Origin: Sphingobacteriaceae bacterium DW12
GTDB lineage: Bacteria > Bacteroidota > Bacteroidia > Sphingobacteriales > Sphingobacteriaceae
DNA: 64,000 bases
Direction: 5' to 3'
Assembly: GCA_000783305.1 (NCBI GenBank)
Contig: JROE01000010.1
Span: forward strand, 62,001 to 126,000
Shown: one piece after another, positions 8,721-17,690 of the stretch
How the letters are laid out: every line of letters starts with the position of its first letter
Position numbering within the stretch: position 1 is the first letter of the stretch
Notes under the pieces: generated by a model
Told to the model about the DNA's origin: nothing
Database searches by the model: none
What the model saw: the letters and a program-made list of their open reading frames with translations, nothing else
Made by a program: the position numbers and the translations under genes

Positions 8721-9287
8721 ATGAAAACAAATTTAAAAACAAGCGTCGCTTTCTTAGCGTTAGTATTGGGGCTAAGCACATCTGTACGTGCACAAAATTT
8801 TGACTACGGTATTAAAGCTGGCGGATTGTACAATAGCACATCTTTCGGAAACAAAAATGTAAAAGACAAATCAGGCAAAATTGGGGCTCAAGTTGGTGTA
8901 TTTGCGAGAACCGCAGACCGCCTTTATTTTCAACCCGAATTGACTTTTACAATGTCAAGTGCAAAATACCGTTTTGAGAATGTAAACTACAAACCCAAAT
9001 TCTATCAGGTAAATCTCCCCCTTCAAATAGGATACAAATTCTATGAGGACGAAGAAATTAACCTAAGACTCTCGGCCGGTACTCAACTTAATTATGACTT
9101 TAAGAAGAACAATACTACAGCCACAACCTCCTTTAAACAATTTTCATATGATGCATTGGTAAATATAGGAGTAGATGTCAACAAATTTACATTGGATGTG
9201 AGATACAACCATGGGCTTAACAAAATCAACAAAGCCCTGGATGCGCGGAATCAGATTTGGGGAGTATCTGTTGGCTATAAATTCTAA
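8721..9287 (+). CDS. small outer-membrane beta-barrel protein (porin family, OMP_b-brl_2 type)
   Basis: The 188-residue protein has a signal peptide ending in VRAQN near residue 26, then repeating amphipathic beta strands (FDYGIKAGGLYN, KIGAQVGVFAR, RLYFQPELTFT) and a C-terminal strand ending in VSVGYKF, where the final aromatic residue is the outer-membrane assembly signal. The size predicts an eight-stranded barrel. Ligand and role are unknown. It is monocistronic: a perfect 10-bp terminator hairpin follows 26 bases after the stop. Confidence 0.85.
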   Translation: MKTNLKTSVAFLALVLGLSTSVRAQNFDYGIKAGGLYNSTSFGNKNVKDKSGKIGAQVGVFARTADRLYFQPELTFTMSSAKYRFENVNYKPKFYQVNLPLQIGYKFYEDEEINLRLSAGTQLNYDFKKNNTTATTSFKQFSYDALVNIGVDVNKFTLDVRYNHGLNKINKALDARNQIWGVSVGYKF

Positions 9288-9313
9288 AACCCCACTCAAT
9301 CGAACGATTTCTA

Positions 9314-9337
9314 AAAGAGCACCCTAAGGTGCTCTTT
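9314..9337 (+). terminator. rho-independent terminator after the beta-barrel gene
   Basis: AAAGAGCACC (9314-9323) and GGTGCTCTTT (9328-9337) form a perfect 10-bp stem with the four-base loop CTAA, followed by a T-rich stretch. Confidence 0.85.
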
Positions 9338-9444
9338 CTATTTATGCAATTCTGTAGAAGCTCATACCAAATTGGGTCATGCCCACCTAATATCTGCCAA
9401 GTAGCTTAATATAGCACACAGACGATGAACATAGAAAATTAGGT

Positions 9445-9472
9445 AAAAAAAAAGCACCCTGTAGAGGATGCT
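9445..9472 (-). terminator. rho-independent terminator after the tRNA-Val pair
   Basis: On the minus strand AGCATCC pairs with GGGTGCT (one G-T pair) around a six-base loop and runs into nine T residues. It starts 6 bases after the end of the downstream tRNA gene. Confidence 0.8.
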
Positions 9473-9477
9473 CTGTG

Positions 9478-9552
9478 TGGAGAATACTGGGTTCGAACCA
9501 GTGACCCCCTGCTTGTAAGGCAGGTGCTCTGAACCAGCTGAGCTAATTCTCC
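9478..9552 (-). tRNA. tRNA-Val (anticodon UAC)
   Basis: The minus strand folds into a full cloverleaf: acceptor stem GGAGAAT/ATTCTCC, anticodon stem CCTGC/GCAGG around loop CTTACAA, T loop TTCGAAC, discriminator A. The anticodon TAC reads valine GUA codons. CCA is not encoded. It is the second gene of a pair and has the same sequence as the one at 9638. Confidence 0.97.
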
Positions 9553-9637
9553 TTAAACTTTAAAATAGATATGAGACCTCCAACACTCTTCAATTAAACA
9601 TGAACCAGTGAGACTGTCCCTCTCCAAATTTGCGATG

Positions 9638-9712
9638 TGGAGAATACTGGGTTCGAACCAGTGACCCCCTGCTTGTAAGGCAGGTGCTCTGAACCAGCTG
9701 AGCTAATTCTCC
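9638..9712 (-). tRNA. tRNA-Val (anticodon UAC), first copy
   Basis: Sequence and fold are the same as in the gene at 9478, 85 bases away. It is read first from the promoter at 9760-9789 and probably shares one transcript with the second copy. Confidence 0.97.
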
Positions 9713-9759
9713 AAATGCATCAAAATAAAAGAACGATTTGTTATTTCTGATTGCGTGTG

Positions 9760-9789
9760 CAAATATAGCCGTTTGTTTCGGTTTTCAAA
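9760..9789 (-). promoter_or_regulatory. promoter of the tRNA-Val pair
   Basis: On the minus strand TTTG (9786-9789) and TATATTTG (9760-9767) match both Bacteroidota promoter elements with an 18-base spacer. Transcription would start about 40 bases before the first tRNA. Confidence 0.6.
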
Positions 9790-9858
9790 ACAATTTCTAA
9801 CATATTTTTTATCGCTCACACACAATTAACTCAAAAACAACCCAATAAAATTCGGATA

Positions 9859-11850
9859 CTAATCATAAAATTTCCAACTTACACCAAATCTTAAGTTGGC
9901 CTCATTCATCGGGTATCGACGCACGGTGTAATATCCCTTAGGATAGACAAGCTGATTAAAAAAATTGTAGCTGACAAACAGATTGACCCGCTTTATATTT
10001 CCTGTCATCCAGACATCCATAATCGGATAGGTTGAAAACTCTAGTCCCGCATTGTCGTTATAGAATTGGCCGGAATTAATGGAATAGGAAGGCGTGCGAA
10101 AAGGGGTATTAAATTTCACATCCATGCCTAAGTTAAAATCCATTACATTATACAGTTTATTATTATAATAAAAGCTGTGCCAGGTATACAACTCCGGAAT
10201 TGCCAAAACAGCTGAAGCATCAGATTTTTGATACACGATCAAATTATCAAACCGGAATCGTCCAAACTTGAAATTTTGACCTACCGAAGCCTTTAAAAGA
10301 TTCATATTTCCGTATTGTGCTGGTTCGATTTTCCTATCCAAATCTTCGCTATTACTTGGATTATCAACCTCTTTAAAATACAGATAGTTGTTGATTAAGA
10401 AATATTCTACTTTTCCTGTAAAGCCAAGCTTGTGATTATTGTAGGCAAAAGAAAGATTTTGGGTTTTCGTCTTTTCGAAGCTCTCATCCCATTGATGATA
10501 GGTATAATTCAAACGACTAAAAATCACCTCTGGAGACTTATTCTGTGTATAAGCACCTAGACTAATTTTTCCAATATTCTCACTCAATAACAGATCCGCT
10601 TTTGCTTCGTATAGATAATCACCTATATTACGACCTAAAATTATCTGATCGACTTTTGCTTGAAATAGGACTCTATCACTGAATTTATATCCCAAGTCGC
10701 CCCAAATGGTGCTGTTTTGCATGAAGTCTTTTCCCGAAATATCCTTTGACATTGCGTACCAAATCAAATCATTTTTAAATCCAAGGTTCAATTTGGCTTC
10801 GTTCTTTAATTTCCCCCCGGGCCGAAAGTAAAATGTGTAGGTGAATTCGTTGGATACTGTCGTTATATCTGTCGTATCACGAGCGAGATTATCCGTCCCA
10901 ACGGGAAAGGCGTCATAGCGATCAGCCTCGTTCTTATGGAACATATACTTCTGCATTCGCACCGAAGAGTTGTGAGCAATGGCATTTGTCGGATGCACTT
11001 CCATTTCAGGAGTACCTACGTTAAGTGTATCTAATCGTCCTATATAATAAGACTGTCGCAAGAAGAATGAATTGTCTTTCCATTTGTTATATGGTCGATT
11101 TTCACCTTGCCCACTTAGTCTAGTCTGAAAAGTGTATGGAGCCTGTCCAGTAGGTTTACTAAACAATGAATCGTTGGTTATGGAACCGTTCTCCGTCGCA
11201 TCCAAGGCATTAAACACGGCATTGACCAACAGATTATATCGGTGGTTTTCGGACTCGTACCATGAAAATACAGCAGCTTTTCTATCGCTGTACTTTTGAT
11301 TGGTATAGTAACCATCCGTATTAGTTGCGTGATACTCAGCCCCAATATTCCATCTAGGATTGATATTCTGCGCCAATTTGGCTTTAAACACCTGATCATC
11401 AAAGAAAAAACCAACAGCGTACAGTTCGGAATAGCGGGCTCGAGCGCGATAATAATGGACCGAATCAGGGTCTAGCAGGTACCGTTCCAATGCGTGGAAT
11501 CCGCTTTGGAAACCTATCTTTTTACTGGGTGTAAAAAGCAAATCTCGTGTTGCTAGACCATAAGACCCTAAATTAATACTCGGGTTCCACGGCAAATTCT
11601 GCTTATTATAGTATTGAAAATTGCGATGGGAAGTATCGATTTGAACGGTATGGGTTGCTTTTTTAAGCATCTCCAGCGTAGCATAACGTACGTATCGAGC
11701 AGAAAACTCAACAGAATCTTTTTTATTATCCTCTTTAGCTCTTGCAGAATCTAATGCCGTACTCCACTCCTCCTCTTGTTGGGCATTGGCGCTTTGCACA
11801 CCTAGATAGACAAACCCTAATAACACTATTATGCGAAGTATAACTCTCAT
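9859..11850 (-). CDS. putative porin, large outer-membrane beta-barrel (Porin_10-like)
   Basis: The 663-residue protein has a signal peptide ending in NAQ near residue 24, a polar linker rich in Asp and Lys to about residue 75, and then beta strands with aromatic girdles to the C-terminal FGVSWKFYD. This matches the putative porin family widespread in Bacteroidota. It has no TonB box, plug or regulatory domain, so passive permeation is more likely than active import. It follows punA by 62 bases on the same strand. TATTTTTG on the minus strand at 11889-11896 could provide its own -7 element. Confidence 0.8.
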   Translation of the reverse strand: MRVILRIIVLLGFVYLGVQSANAQQEEEWSTALDSARAKEDNKKDSVEFSARYVRYATLEMLKKATHTVQIDTSHRNFQYYNKQNLPWNPSINLGSYGLATRDLLFTPSKKIGFQSGFHALERYLLDPDSVHYYRARARYSELYAVGFFFDDQVFKAKLAQNINPRWNIGAEYHATNTDGYYTNQKYSDRKAAVFSWYESENHRYNLLVNAVFNALDATENGSITNDSLFSKPTGQAPYTFQTRLSGQGENRPYNKWKDNSFFLRQSYYIGRLDTLNVGTPEMEVHPTNAIAHNSSVRMQKYMFHKNEADRYDAFPVGTDNLARDTTDITTVSNEFTYTFYFRPGGKLKNEAKLNLGFKNDLIWYAMSKDISGKDFMQNSTIWGDLGYKFSDRVLFQAKVDQIILGRNIGDYLYEAKADLLLSENIGKISLGAYTQNKSPEVIFSRLNYTYHQWDESFEKTKTQNLSFAYNNHKLGFTGKVEYFLINNYLYFKEVDNPSNSEDLDRKIEPAQYGNMNLLKASVGQNFKFGRFRFDNLIVYQKSDASAVLAIPELYTWHSFYYNNKLYNVMDFNLGMDVKFNTPFRTPSYSINSGQFYNDNAGLEFSTYPIMDVWMTGNIKRVNLFVSYNFFNQLVYPKGYYTVRRYPMNEANLRFGVSWKFYD

Positions 11851-11912
11851 CTACAATCAATCGATATTTGTTCTATTATTTCTTGCTTCAAAAATAACGC
11901 TAAAAAATAAGA

Positions 11913-12728
11913 TTATTGTAGTGCAATTAATTCTTTCATGATTGCTGTCATTTTTGGCTCGGCTTTCGCGGCCACATCTACAATTTCCTGAAGAGATACG
12001 GGCTTAAGTTGTTCATGGAATCCTTCGTCCGTTACTACCGAAATAGCAAAGACAGGCAATCCCATGTGGTTCGCTACGATTACCTCGGGAACAGTGCTCA
12101 TGCCGACGATATCGCCACCAATGATTCGCATATATCTATACTCGGCTCGTGTCTCTAAGTTTGGTCCAGGAGTCGATACATAAACTACTTTATGAGCCTT
12201 AAAATTCAACCTCCCAGCAATTTCCAATCCCTGTTTCACCATCTGTTGTTCATACGGCTGACTCATATCCGGAAATCTTGGACCAAAAGAACCGTCATTG
12301 CCTCCTCGTAACGGATTATCAGGTAGCAAATCTATATGATCATCGATAATCCCCAAGTCTCCTTTCCGAATATTAGGATTCAAAGACCCCGATGCATTGG
12401 ACACAAAGAGCTTTTGAATACCAAGCACCTTCATTACTCTTACTGGGAATGTAATTTCCCTCATGTTATAACCCTCGTAGTAGTGAAGGCGTCCTTGCAT
12501 AGCGACAACCCGTCTGCCGTTAAGTGTCCCAAAAATCAACTTTCCAGAATGAAACTCTACCGTTGATATAGGAAAGTTAGGAATATTAGAATACATAAGT
12601 TGGTAATGAACATCTATTTCATCGACCAACTTGCCCAATCCCGTTCCAAGGATGATTCCAAACTCAGGAGCGAAATCGCCAATTCTCTTTTGTATAAACG
12701 ATACTGTCTCTTCTATTGATTGATACAT
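11913..12728 (-). CDS. punA: purine nucleoside phosphorylase, trimeric family
   Basis: The 271-residue enzyme splits purine nucleosides with phosphate to base and ribose-1-phosphate in the cytoplasm. Visible family motifs are the phosphate loop ILGTGLGK near residue 26, GRLHYYEGY near 80, SNASGSLNPNI near 111 and GPNLETRAEYR near 186, with GMSTVPEVIVA near 208. At the base-binding position usually written as T-N, this protein has T-D (SVVTDEGF), which may widen the range to 6-aminopurines. The ATG at 12728 forms the edge of a 10-bp inverted repeat, described separately. It sits 79 bases after the symporter gene. Confidence 0.93.
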   Translation of the reverse strand: MYQSIEETVSFIQKRIGDFAPEFGIILGTGLGKLVDEIDVHYQLMYSNIPNFPISTVEFHSGKLIFGTLNGRRVVAMQGRLHYYEGYNMREITFPVRVMKVLGIQKLFVSNASGSLNPNIRKGDLGIIDDHIDLLPDNPLRGGNDGSFGPRFPDMSQPYEQQMVKQGLEIAGRLNFKAHKVVYVSTPGPNLETRAEYRYMRIIGGDIVGMSTVPEVIVANHMGLPVFAISVVTDEGFHEQLKPVSLQEIVDVAAKAEPKMTAIMKELIALQ

Positions 12729-12778
12729 GCGTGCAAATCTTCTTGAATATCAAACTTAATTCATTTTTTTTGCACGCA
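12728..12778 (-). promoter_or_regulatory. leader hairpin that includes the punA start codon
   Basis: TGCGTGCAAA (12728-12737) and TTTGCACGCA (12769-12778) are perfect 10-base arms. In the minus-strand RNA the second arm ends with the A of the punA AUG and the purine-rich AAGAAGA before it lies in the loop. A near-consensus -7 box, GATATTTG, at 12778-12785 would start transcription close to the first arm. The structure could gate translation, or act as a terminator for the symporter operon. Confidence 0.5.
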
Positions 12779-12807
12779 CAAATATCGACTTATATTATCT
12801 TCCTCGC

Positions 12808-14295
12808 TTATAAATCTTTTGTATCAGAGTGTTGCTTTCCTGGTGAAGTGAGGATGAGCATCAACAGTGTCAATAACCCGTTATACACGATAAGCTCATG
12901 CCCGATACGATAGGTCGTATGGGGAATAAAGAAAAACGAATTTGCCAAGAACAAAATGATTGGAGAGATCACGCAAATGATTGGTACAAGGTTATCATTG
13001 ACGCGATATCTTGTAAGTATCCCTAATGCAAATAATCCTAATAATGGGCCATAAGTATAGCTGGCAGCAACAAAGATGGCTGTCACGACCGAATCATCGT
13101 TCAATATTCTAAAAATAAGGATAACGACCAACATCAGAATCGAAAATCCAACATGCACATAGTTGCGTTGACGAACCAAAGTAGGGTCATTGGGATTTTC
13201 CTTTTTATTGAAATTCAGAAAATCAACACAGAAAGAAGTAGTTAATGCAGTTAAAGCAGAGTCGGTTGTGGCAAAAGTCGCAGCCGTAAGTCCCATCATA
13301 AAAATAATACCAGGCGCCAACGACAGATAATTTAAAGCAATCTCGGGATATATGTAATCTGGAGTGCGCAATAATGATACATCAATATTATTTTCTGCCG
13401 CATAGATGTACAATAGTGCGCCAACCGAAAGAAAGAATAAATTGATGACCACAAAGATACCCGTGAATGTCAACATATTCTTTTGAGCCTCACCGATGGT
13501 TCCCATGCTCAAGTTCTTCTGCATCAAATCCTGATCAAGTCCCGTCATTGCAATAGTTACAAATATACCACCGATAAAGTTCTTCAGAAAATGATTTTTA
13601 TCTCCTAAAAGATCTTCCCATACGAATATAGCAGAGTAAGAGCTATCCTTTACTTTCTCAAAAGCCTCCATGACCGATATCCCCAGTCCATCAGCCATAA
13701 AGTAGATGGAAAGCACCACTGCAAGTAATAGGAAAAAAGTTTGTAGGGTATCTGTAATAATAATTGTCTTCAGGCCTCCTTTATTCGTGTACAACCAAAT
13801 AAGGGCAAGACAGATGATAATCGTCACGGCAAAAGGAACTTTGAATTCATCAAAGATAAACTTCTGTAGAATGATTGCGACTAGATACAACCGAAATGCC
13901 GACCCTATCGTTCGAGATACCAAGAATATCATGGCTCCCGTTTTATAACTCTTGTGACCAAACCGCTCTTCCAAATAGGTATAGATAGAGGTCAGATTCA
14001 TCCTGTAATAAAGCGGAAGTAACACATAAGCAATCAGCACAAAACCGACAGCATTTCCCAGTACAAATTGGAAATAACTAAATTCAGTGTGACCGACCGC
14101 TCCCGGCACAGAAATAAAAGTAACTCCTGACAGTGCAGTTCCAATCATCCCAAAGGCAACCATATACCACTTCGAATTACGGTTGGCGACAAAGAATGTC
14201 GAATTGTCAGCAGAGTTGCGCGACGTAAAATAGGCGACTCCAAGCAACACGCTGAAGTACACTAACAAAAATGTTAATAATATAATTGGTGACAT
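12808..14295 (-). CDS. sodium:solute symporter (SSS family), candidate amino-sugar/MurNAc importer
   Basis: The 495-residue inner-membrane protein has about 13 hydrophobic segments and typical SSS features: an N-terminal helix, FVANRNSKWYMVAFGMIGTALSGVTF near residues 35-60 (sodium site region), and AATFATTDSALTALTTSF near residues 340-357. It begins 21 bases after murQ, so both are probably read together. This context makes imported N-acetylmuramic acid or another wall sugar the best guess. A MurNAc transporter (MurT) is known beside murK-murQ in Tannerella forsythia, but the family match was not checked here. A general sugar or solute role remains possible. Confidence 0.85.
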   Translation of the reverse strand: MSPIILLTFLLVYFSVLLGVAYFTSRNSADNSTFFVANRNSKWYMVAFGMIGTALSGVTFISVPGAVGHTEFSYFQFVLGNAVGFVLIAYVLLPLYYRMNLTSIYTYLEERFGHKSYKTGAMIFLVSRTIGSAFRLYLVAIILQKFIFDEFKVPFAVTIIICLALIWLYTNKGGLKTIIITDTLQTFFLLLAVVLSIYFMADGLGISVMEAFEKVKDSSYSAIFVWEDLLGDKNHFLKNFIGGIFVTIAMTGLDQDLMQKNLSMGTIGEAQKNMLTFTGIFVVINLFFLSVGALLYIYAAENNIDVSLLRTPDYIYPEIALNYLSLAPGIIFMMGLTAATFATTDSALTALTTSFCVDFLNFNKKENPNDPTLVRQRNYVHVGFSILMLVVILIFRILNDDSVVTAIFVAASYTYGPLLGLFALGILTRYRVNDNLVPIICVISPIILFLANSFFFIPHTTYRIGHELIVYNGLLTLLMLILTSPGKQHSDTKDL

Positions 14296-14316
14296 CTGTT
14301 TAGTTTGTTTTTGTGT

Positions 14317-15138
14317 TTATCTATTCCCCGAATAGTTTTCTATTGCTTTACGCACATTGCCAAATTCTTCCAAAAGGTGTGTAGCCGTTTCTTCATTTGC
14401 ACCGGTCTCATCCATAATGATACGGACTCCTCGAGCCACAAGCTTATGATTGGACAATTGCATATCGACCATTTTATTTCCTTTTACACGCCCAAGTTGA
14501 ATCATGACGGAAGTACTAAGCATGTTCAATACCAATTTTTGGGCGGTACCCGCTTTCATTCGTGTTGACCCAGTCACAAATTCCGGCCCAGCGATGACTT
14601 CGATAGGAAACTGGGCAACCTCTGCAATTGGTGAGCCTCCGTTGCATACGATACATCCCGTTATCAAGCCATTTTGGTTAGCTTTTTCAAGCCCGCCAAT
14701 GACATAAGGCGTAGATCCAGAGGCCGCAATGCCGACAACGACATCTTTATCATTAATACCATATTCTTCAAGGTCTTTCCACGCTTGTTCCCCATCATCT
14801 TCAGCAAATTCCACTGCTTTACGGATTGCTATGTCTCCTCCTGCAATCAAGCCTATAATCCAATCAAATGGGACTCCAAATGTAGGGGGACATTCAGAAG
14901 CATCTAAAATGCCCAATCGACCACTAGTACCTGCTCCTATATAAAAAAGACGTCCACCGGCCTTCATCTTCGTCACTGTTTCCACCACCAATCTTTCGAT
15001 TTGGGGAATGGCCTTTTCTACAGCCAAGGGCACGCTCCTATCCTCTTCATTTATGTTTGTCAACAATTCGTGTACAGACATTTTATCCAAATCCTGATAA
15101 TTGGACTCTTTCTCCGTGGTATTAATCATCTTTATCAT
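14317..15138 (-). CDS. murQ: N-acetylmuramic acid 6-phosphate etherase
   Basis: MurQ removes the D-lactyl ether from MurNAc-6-phosphate to give GlcNAc-6-phosphate in the cytoplasm. The 273-residue SIS-fold protein has the family signatures GAGTSGRLGILDASECPPTF near residues 68-87, with the catalytic Glu in SECPP, and TGSTRMKAGTAQKL near 193. GlcNAc-6-phosphate would then be used by NagA, encoded at 39.2 kb in the same block. It sits 33 bases after the GH9 gene and 21 before the symporter. Length is slightly below E. coli MurQ (298). Met4 is an alternative start. Confidence 0.97.
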   Translation of the reverse strand: MIKMINTTEKESNYQDLDKMSVHELLTNINEEDRSVPLAVEKAIPQIERLVVETVTKMKAGGRLFYIGAGTSGRLGILDASECPPTFGVPFDWIIGLIAGGDIAIRKAVEFAEDDGEQAWKDLEEYGINDKDVVVGIAASGSTPYVIGGLEKANQNGLITGCIVCNGGSPIAEVAQFPIEVIAGPEFVTGSTRMKAGTAQKLVLNMLSTSVMIQLGRVKGNKMVDMQLSNHKLVARGVRIIMDETGANEETATHLLEEFGNVRKAIENYSGNR

Positions 15139-15171
15139 TGTCTAAGTCACTTCTAATTGCTGTGATAGCTA

Positions 15172-17679
15172 TCACAGCATTTCGTTTATATCTATAAAAT
15201 GGTATTCCTTTTGTTTTAATTCTTTAATCAGACGAGGCAACAAATCATAAAACTTATCCTTTCGTCTCGGATCGGTCCCCAAATGTACTAATATAATATG
15301 TCCATTTAATCCCCCATTCTCTTCCTTTTCAATCAACTGATTATAAATAGCTTGAGATCCCATATATCGCTTTCCCATTTCGGGATAGGTATAGTCTGCT
15401 GGTGTACGTAGTCCAGGCGTAAAATTAATAATCTTAACCCCACCGTCACTCGCCCAATCCACAATATCTTTATTATACCATTCATATGAAGGGAGAAAGT
15501 AGTTAGCCTTCTCTTTAATGACGCCAAATTTCTGTAATTTTTGATAATTCTGCTCTAGATCCTGCAAAAATTCAGCTTTACTTACTAAAGTTTGACTCCG
15601 ATTAGCCCAATCACAATACAAGATGTGCTCATCGGAATGTGGCCCAATATAATGTCCACCCTTTATTATCCCCTTTGTAATACCTGCTGTCTGCTTATTT
15701 ATCAGGAATCTACCTGTCAAAAAGAAGGCCCCTCTCACCTTTTCTTGGTCCAACGTTTTAAGGATCTTAGTCCCTCCATCGTAAAATTCATCGGCAGTGA
15801 ATACCAACGCTATTCGCTTTTTAGAAGGATCTCCCTTGACAAGAGCCCCATAAGCATCTTTTATAAAATTCTGCTCAACTACCTCTTGTGAAGCCAACAG
15901 ATAAATCAACGATGCTGTACCATCCATCGTCGGTTCGTTGGTACTATAATCCCCATAATCGTCATGATACACGGCCAAGTCACTTTGGAACTCGGCATAT
16001 TCATCAGCCTCATTGAGTTTGATACCGATCAAATTGTTGAATATAGAGGCATATACCGGCCCATCGACCAATCCACCATCAATAGGATAGTTTCCTATTT
16101 TTGTAAATGCCGAATGAGGGTCAACGGGTGTATCTCCCCAAGGGGGTAGTCCATAGACCATGCTCGTACCCCATGGATTGACACCAAATAGCCAATCGAT
16201 ATTAGCCTGCTCAAGCGCAGCAAATTCCCGACTTCCAGTTAGCTCTCGATACCACCTGCATTGGATAGCAAATGCCACGGTTAGGTTGTTACTACACCAC
16301 ACAAAGGGCACTCCTCTATAAAAAGCATTTTCCCTAGCTCTATGCCATACATGCTCAATTCCAGCTTTATAATATGACGTTAATGTATCTCGTCGTGCGC
16401 TATCGATTGATTTGGCCAGCTCATAGTGCCCAAGATTAATGAACGGGTAGTATTGGTAGTGGTTCGCCGTATCTCGAATCATCCAAGGTGTAATGGTCTC
16501 TTCATTGGCAAACGCAAATGCTCTATCGGCAAATTTTGAATCACCTGTTTTCGCAAACATATTAGCTAACGCCAGTTGCATATCATCTACCCAATTATCT
16601 TCTGCATAGATATAAGGAGACTTAACGGACACCGTTTGTGTGACGCCCGGCTTTAGGTCAGCATAATCCAATGCAGTCTTTGCTTTTTTATCCAACATGT
16701 CGGAGTAGTCGCTATCTATTTGTTCAAAAAGTATACTACCTAAATTAAATGCACTAGAAAATTTGGCAGCAGTTGAACTTGTACCCGTTGTATTATTTAA
16801 GAATTTGCCTCTTTGTTGCGGTTCCCCATCAATAAAATAAACCGGACGTTCATTGCCTCTTCCGTAAAAAGGATCCTCTTTTGGTATACGCATGCTGGCG
16901 TGATCTCGATCATCGGCAATCTGATTGTACATCTGATCTGCCTTTGGGTGCATTTTGACAAGCCAATCCAAGCCCCATTTTGCTTCATCCAACACATCCG
17001 CAATTCCATTCCGCCCATCTAATCCATTTGCTTGTTTGCTATCTCCAAATACTGTTGGGAAATCACGATACGCTGCCAATAGGTGATAAGTAGCATTGGC
17101 TGAAGTCGTCGAATATTGGAGATAATCGGACGCATCGTGCCAACCTCCGCCGGCGTCAATTATTGTGCTATCAGGAATGCCAACTTTCCTAGCATACATT
17201 GTAAAACCATCATGGGTATGGCAACTGTCCTTCAGAAAGGGATTGAACAACGTGCGTTGTTGCCGCATATACCGAAGCACAAAGTCAGTAGTGCCTTTAT
17301 ATACATCTTTATTGATCTTGAAGGCTACAGAGTGGGTATCTCCAGTCTTTATGTAATACTCGCCGTCCGCTTTAAATTCTGAAAAATCCAACCGTAACGA
17401 ATTTGCAAATGGACCATAGGCTCCAAAGTTTTTACTCGCTTTGCCTTTATAAACCGCTTTATGTGTATTCTTTTCAATCACTTCAAACGAAGTAGGTATT
17501 ACAACACCTTTAGAAACCCAAACAGCTACCTTCGGGGAAGATGGTGTATAACCAAGTTGATTGACCCGAATCCAAGACAACTCTCTTGAACTAGCGTTAT
17601 TAAAAGTGAAAACAGCAAGAACAAGCAAAATAAATTGCAAGCAAATAGCTCTAGATATATTCAAACTCCTCTCAATCAT
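15172..17679 (-). CDS. GH9 glycoside hydrolase fused to a divergent polysaccharide deacetylase
   Basis: The 835-residue exported protein has a signal segment (about 10-32), a cellulase N-terminal Ig-like domain (about 34-125, starting WIRVNQLGYTP), and a GH9 catalytic domain (about 130-600). The GH9 acids are visible: D182 and D185 in HDASDY and E582 in STNEPTMDG. A NodB-like deacetylase domain follows at about 620-835. Motif 1 is TADE instead of TFDD, metal histidines H681 and H685 are kept in HSDEH, and a late His is in LVHLG. GH9 includes endoglucanases and exo-glucosaminidases. Fusion to a deacetylase and position in a peptidoglycan-type operon favour an amino-sugar substrate, which is an inference. 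Confidence 0.85.
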   Translation of the reverse strand: MIERSLNISRAICLQFILLVLAVFTFNNASSRELSWIRVNQLGYTPSSPKVAVWVSKGVVIPTSFEVIEKNTHKAVYKGKASKNFGAYGPFANSLRLDFSEFKADGEYYIKTGDTHSVAFKINKDVYKGTTDFVLRYMRQQRTLFNPFLKDSCHTHDGFTMYARKVGIPDSTIIDAGGGWHDASDYLQYSTTSANATYHLLAAYRDFPTVFGDSKQANGLDGRNGIADVLDEAKWGLDWLVKMHPKADQMYNQIADDRDHASMRIPKEDPFYGRGNERPVYFIDGEPQQRGKFLNNTTGTSSTAAKFSSAFNLGSILFEQIDSDYSDMLDKKAKTALDYADLKPGVTQTVSVKSPYIYAEDNWVDDMQLALANMFAKTGDSKFADRAFAFANEETITPWMIRDTANHYQYYPFINLGHYELAKSIDSARRDTLTSYYKAGIEHVWHRARENAFYRGVPFVWCSNNLTVAFAIQCRWYRELTGSREFAALEQANIDWLFGVNPWGTSMVYGLPPWGDTPVDPHSAFTKIGNYPIDGGLVDGPVYASIFNNLIGIKLNEADEYAEFQSDLAVYHDDYGDYSTNEPTMDGTASLIYLLASQEVVEQNFIKDAYGALVKGDPSKKRIALVFTADEFYDGGTKILKTLDQEKVRGAFFLTGRFLINKQTAGITKGIIKGGHYIGPHSDEHILYCDWANRSQTLVSKAEFLQDLEQNYQKLQKFGVIKEKANYFLPSYEWYNKDIVDWASDGGVKIINFTPGLRTPADYTYPEMGKRYMGSQAIYNQLIEKEENGGLNGHIILVHLGTDPRRKDKFYDLLPRLIKELKQKEYHFIDINEML

Positions 17680-17690
17680 CTTTGTCTGGG

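Noticed and set aside
9478..9712. Identical tRNA pair as a possible integration site or CRISPR-like repeat
   Set aside because: Both copies fold as full tRNA-Val genes with promoter and terminator, and no integrase or partial tRNA copy is nearby.
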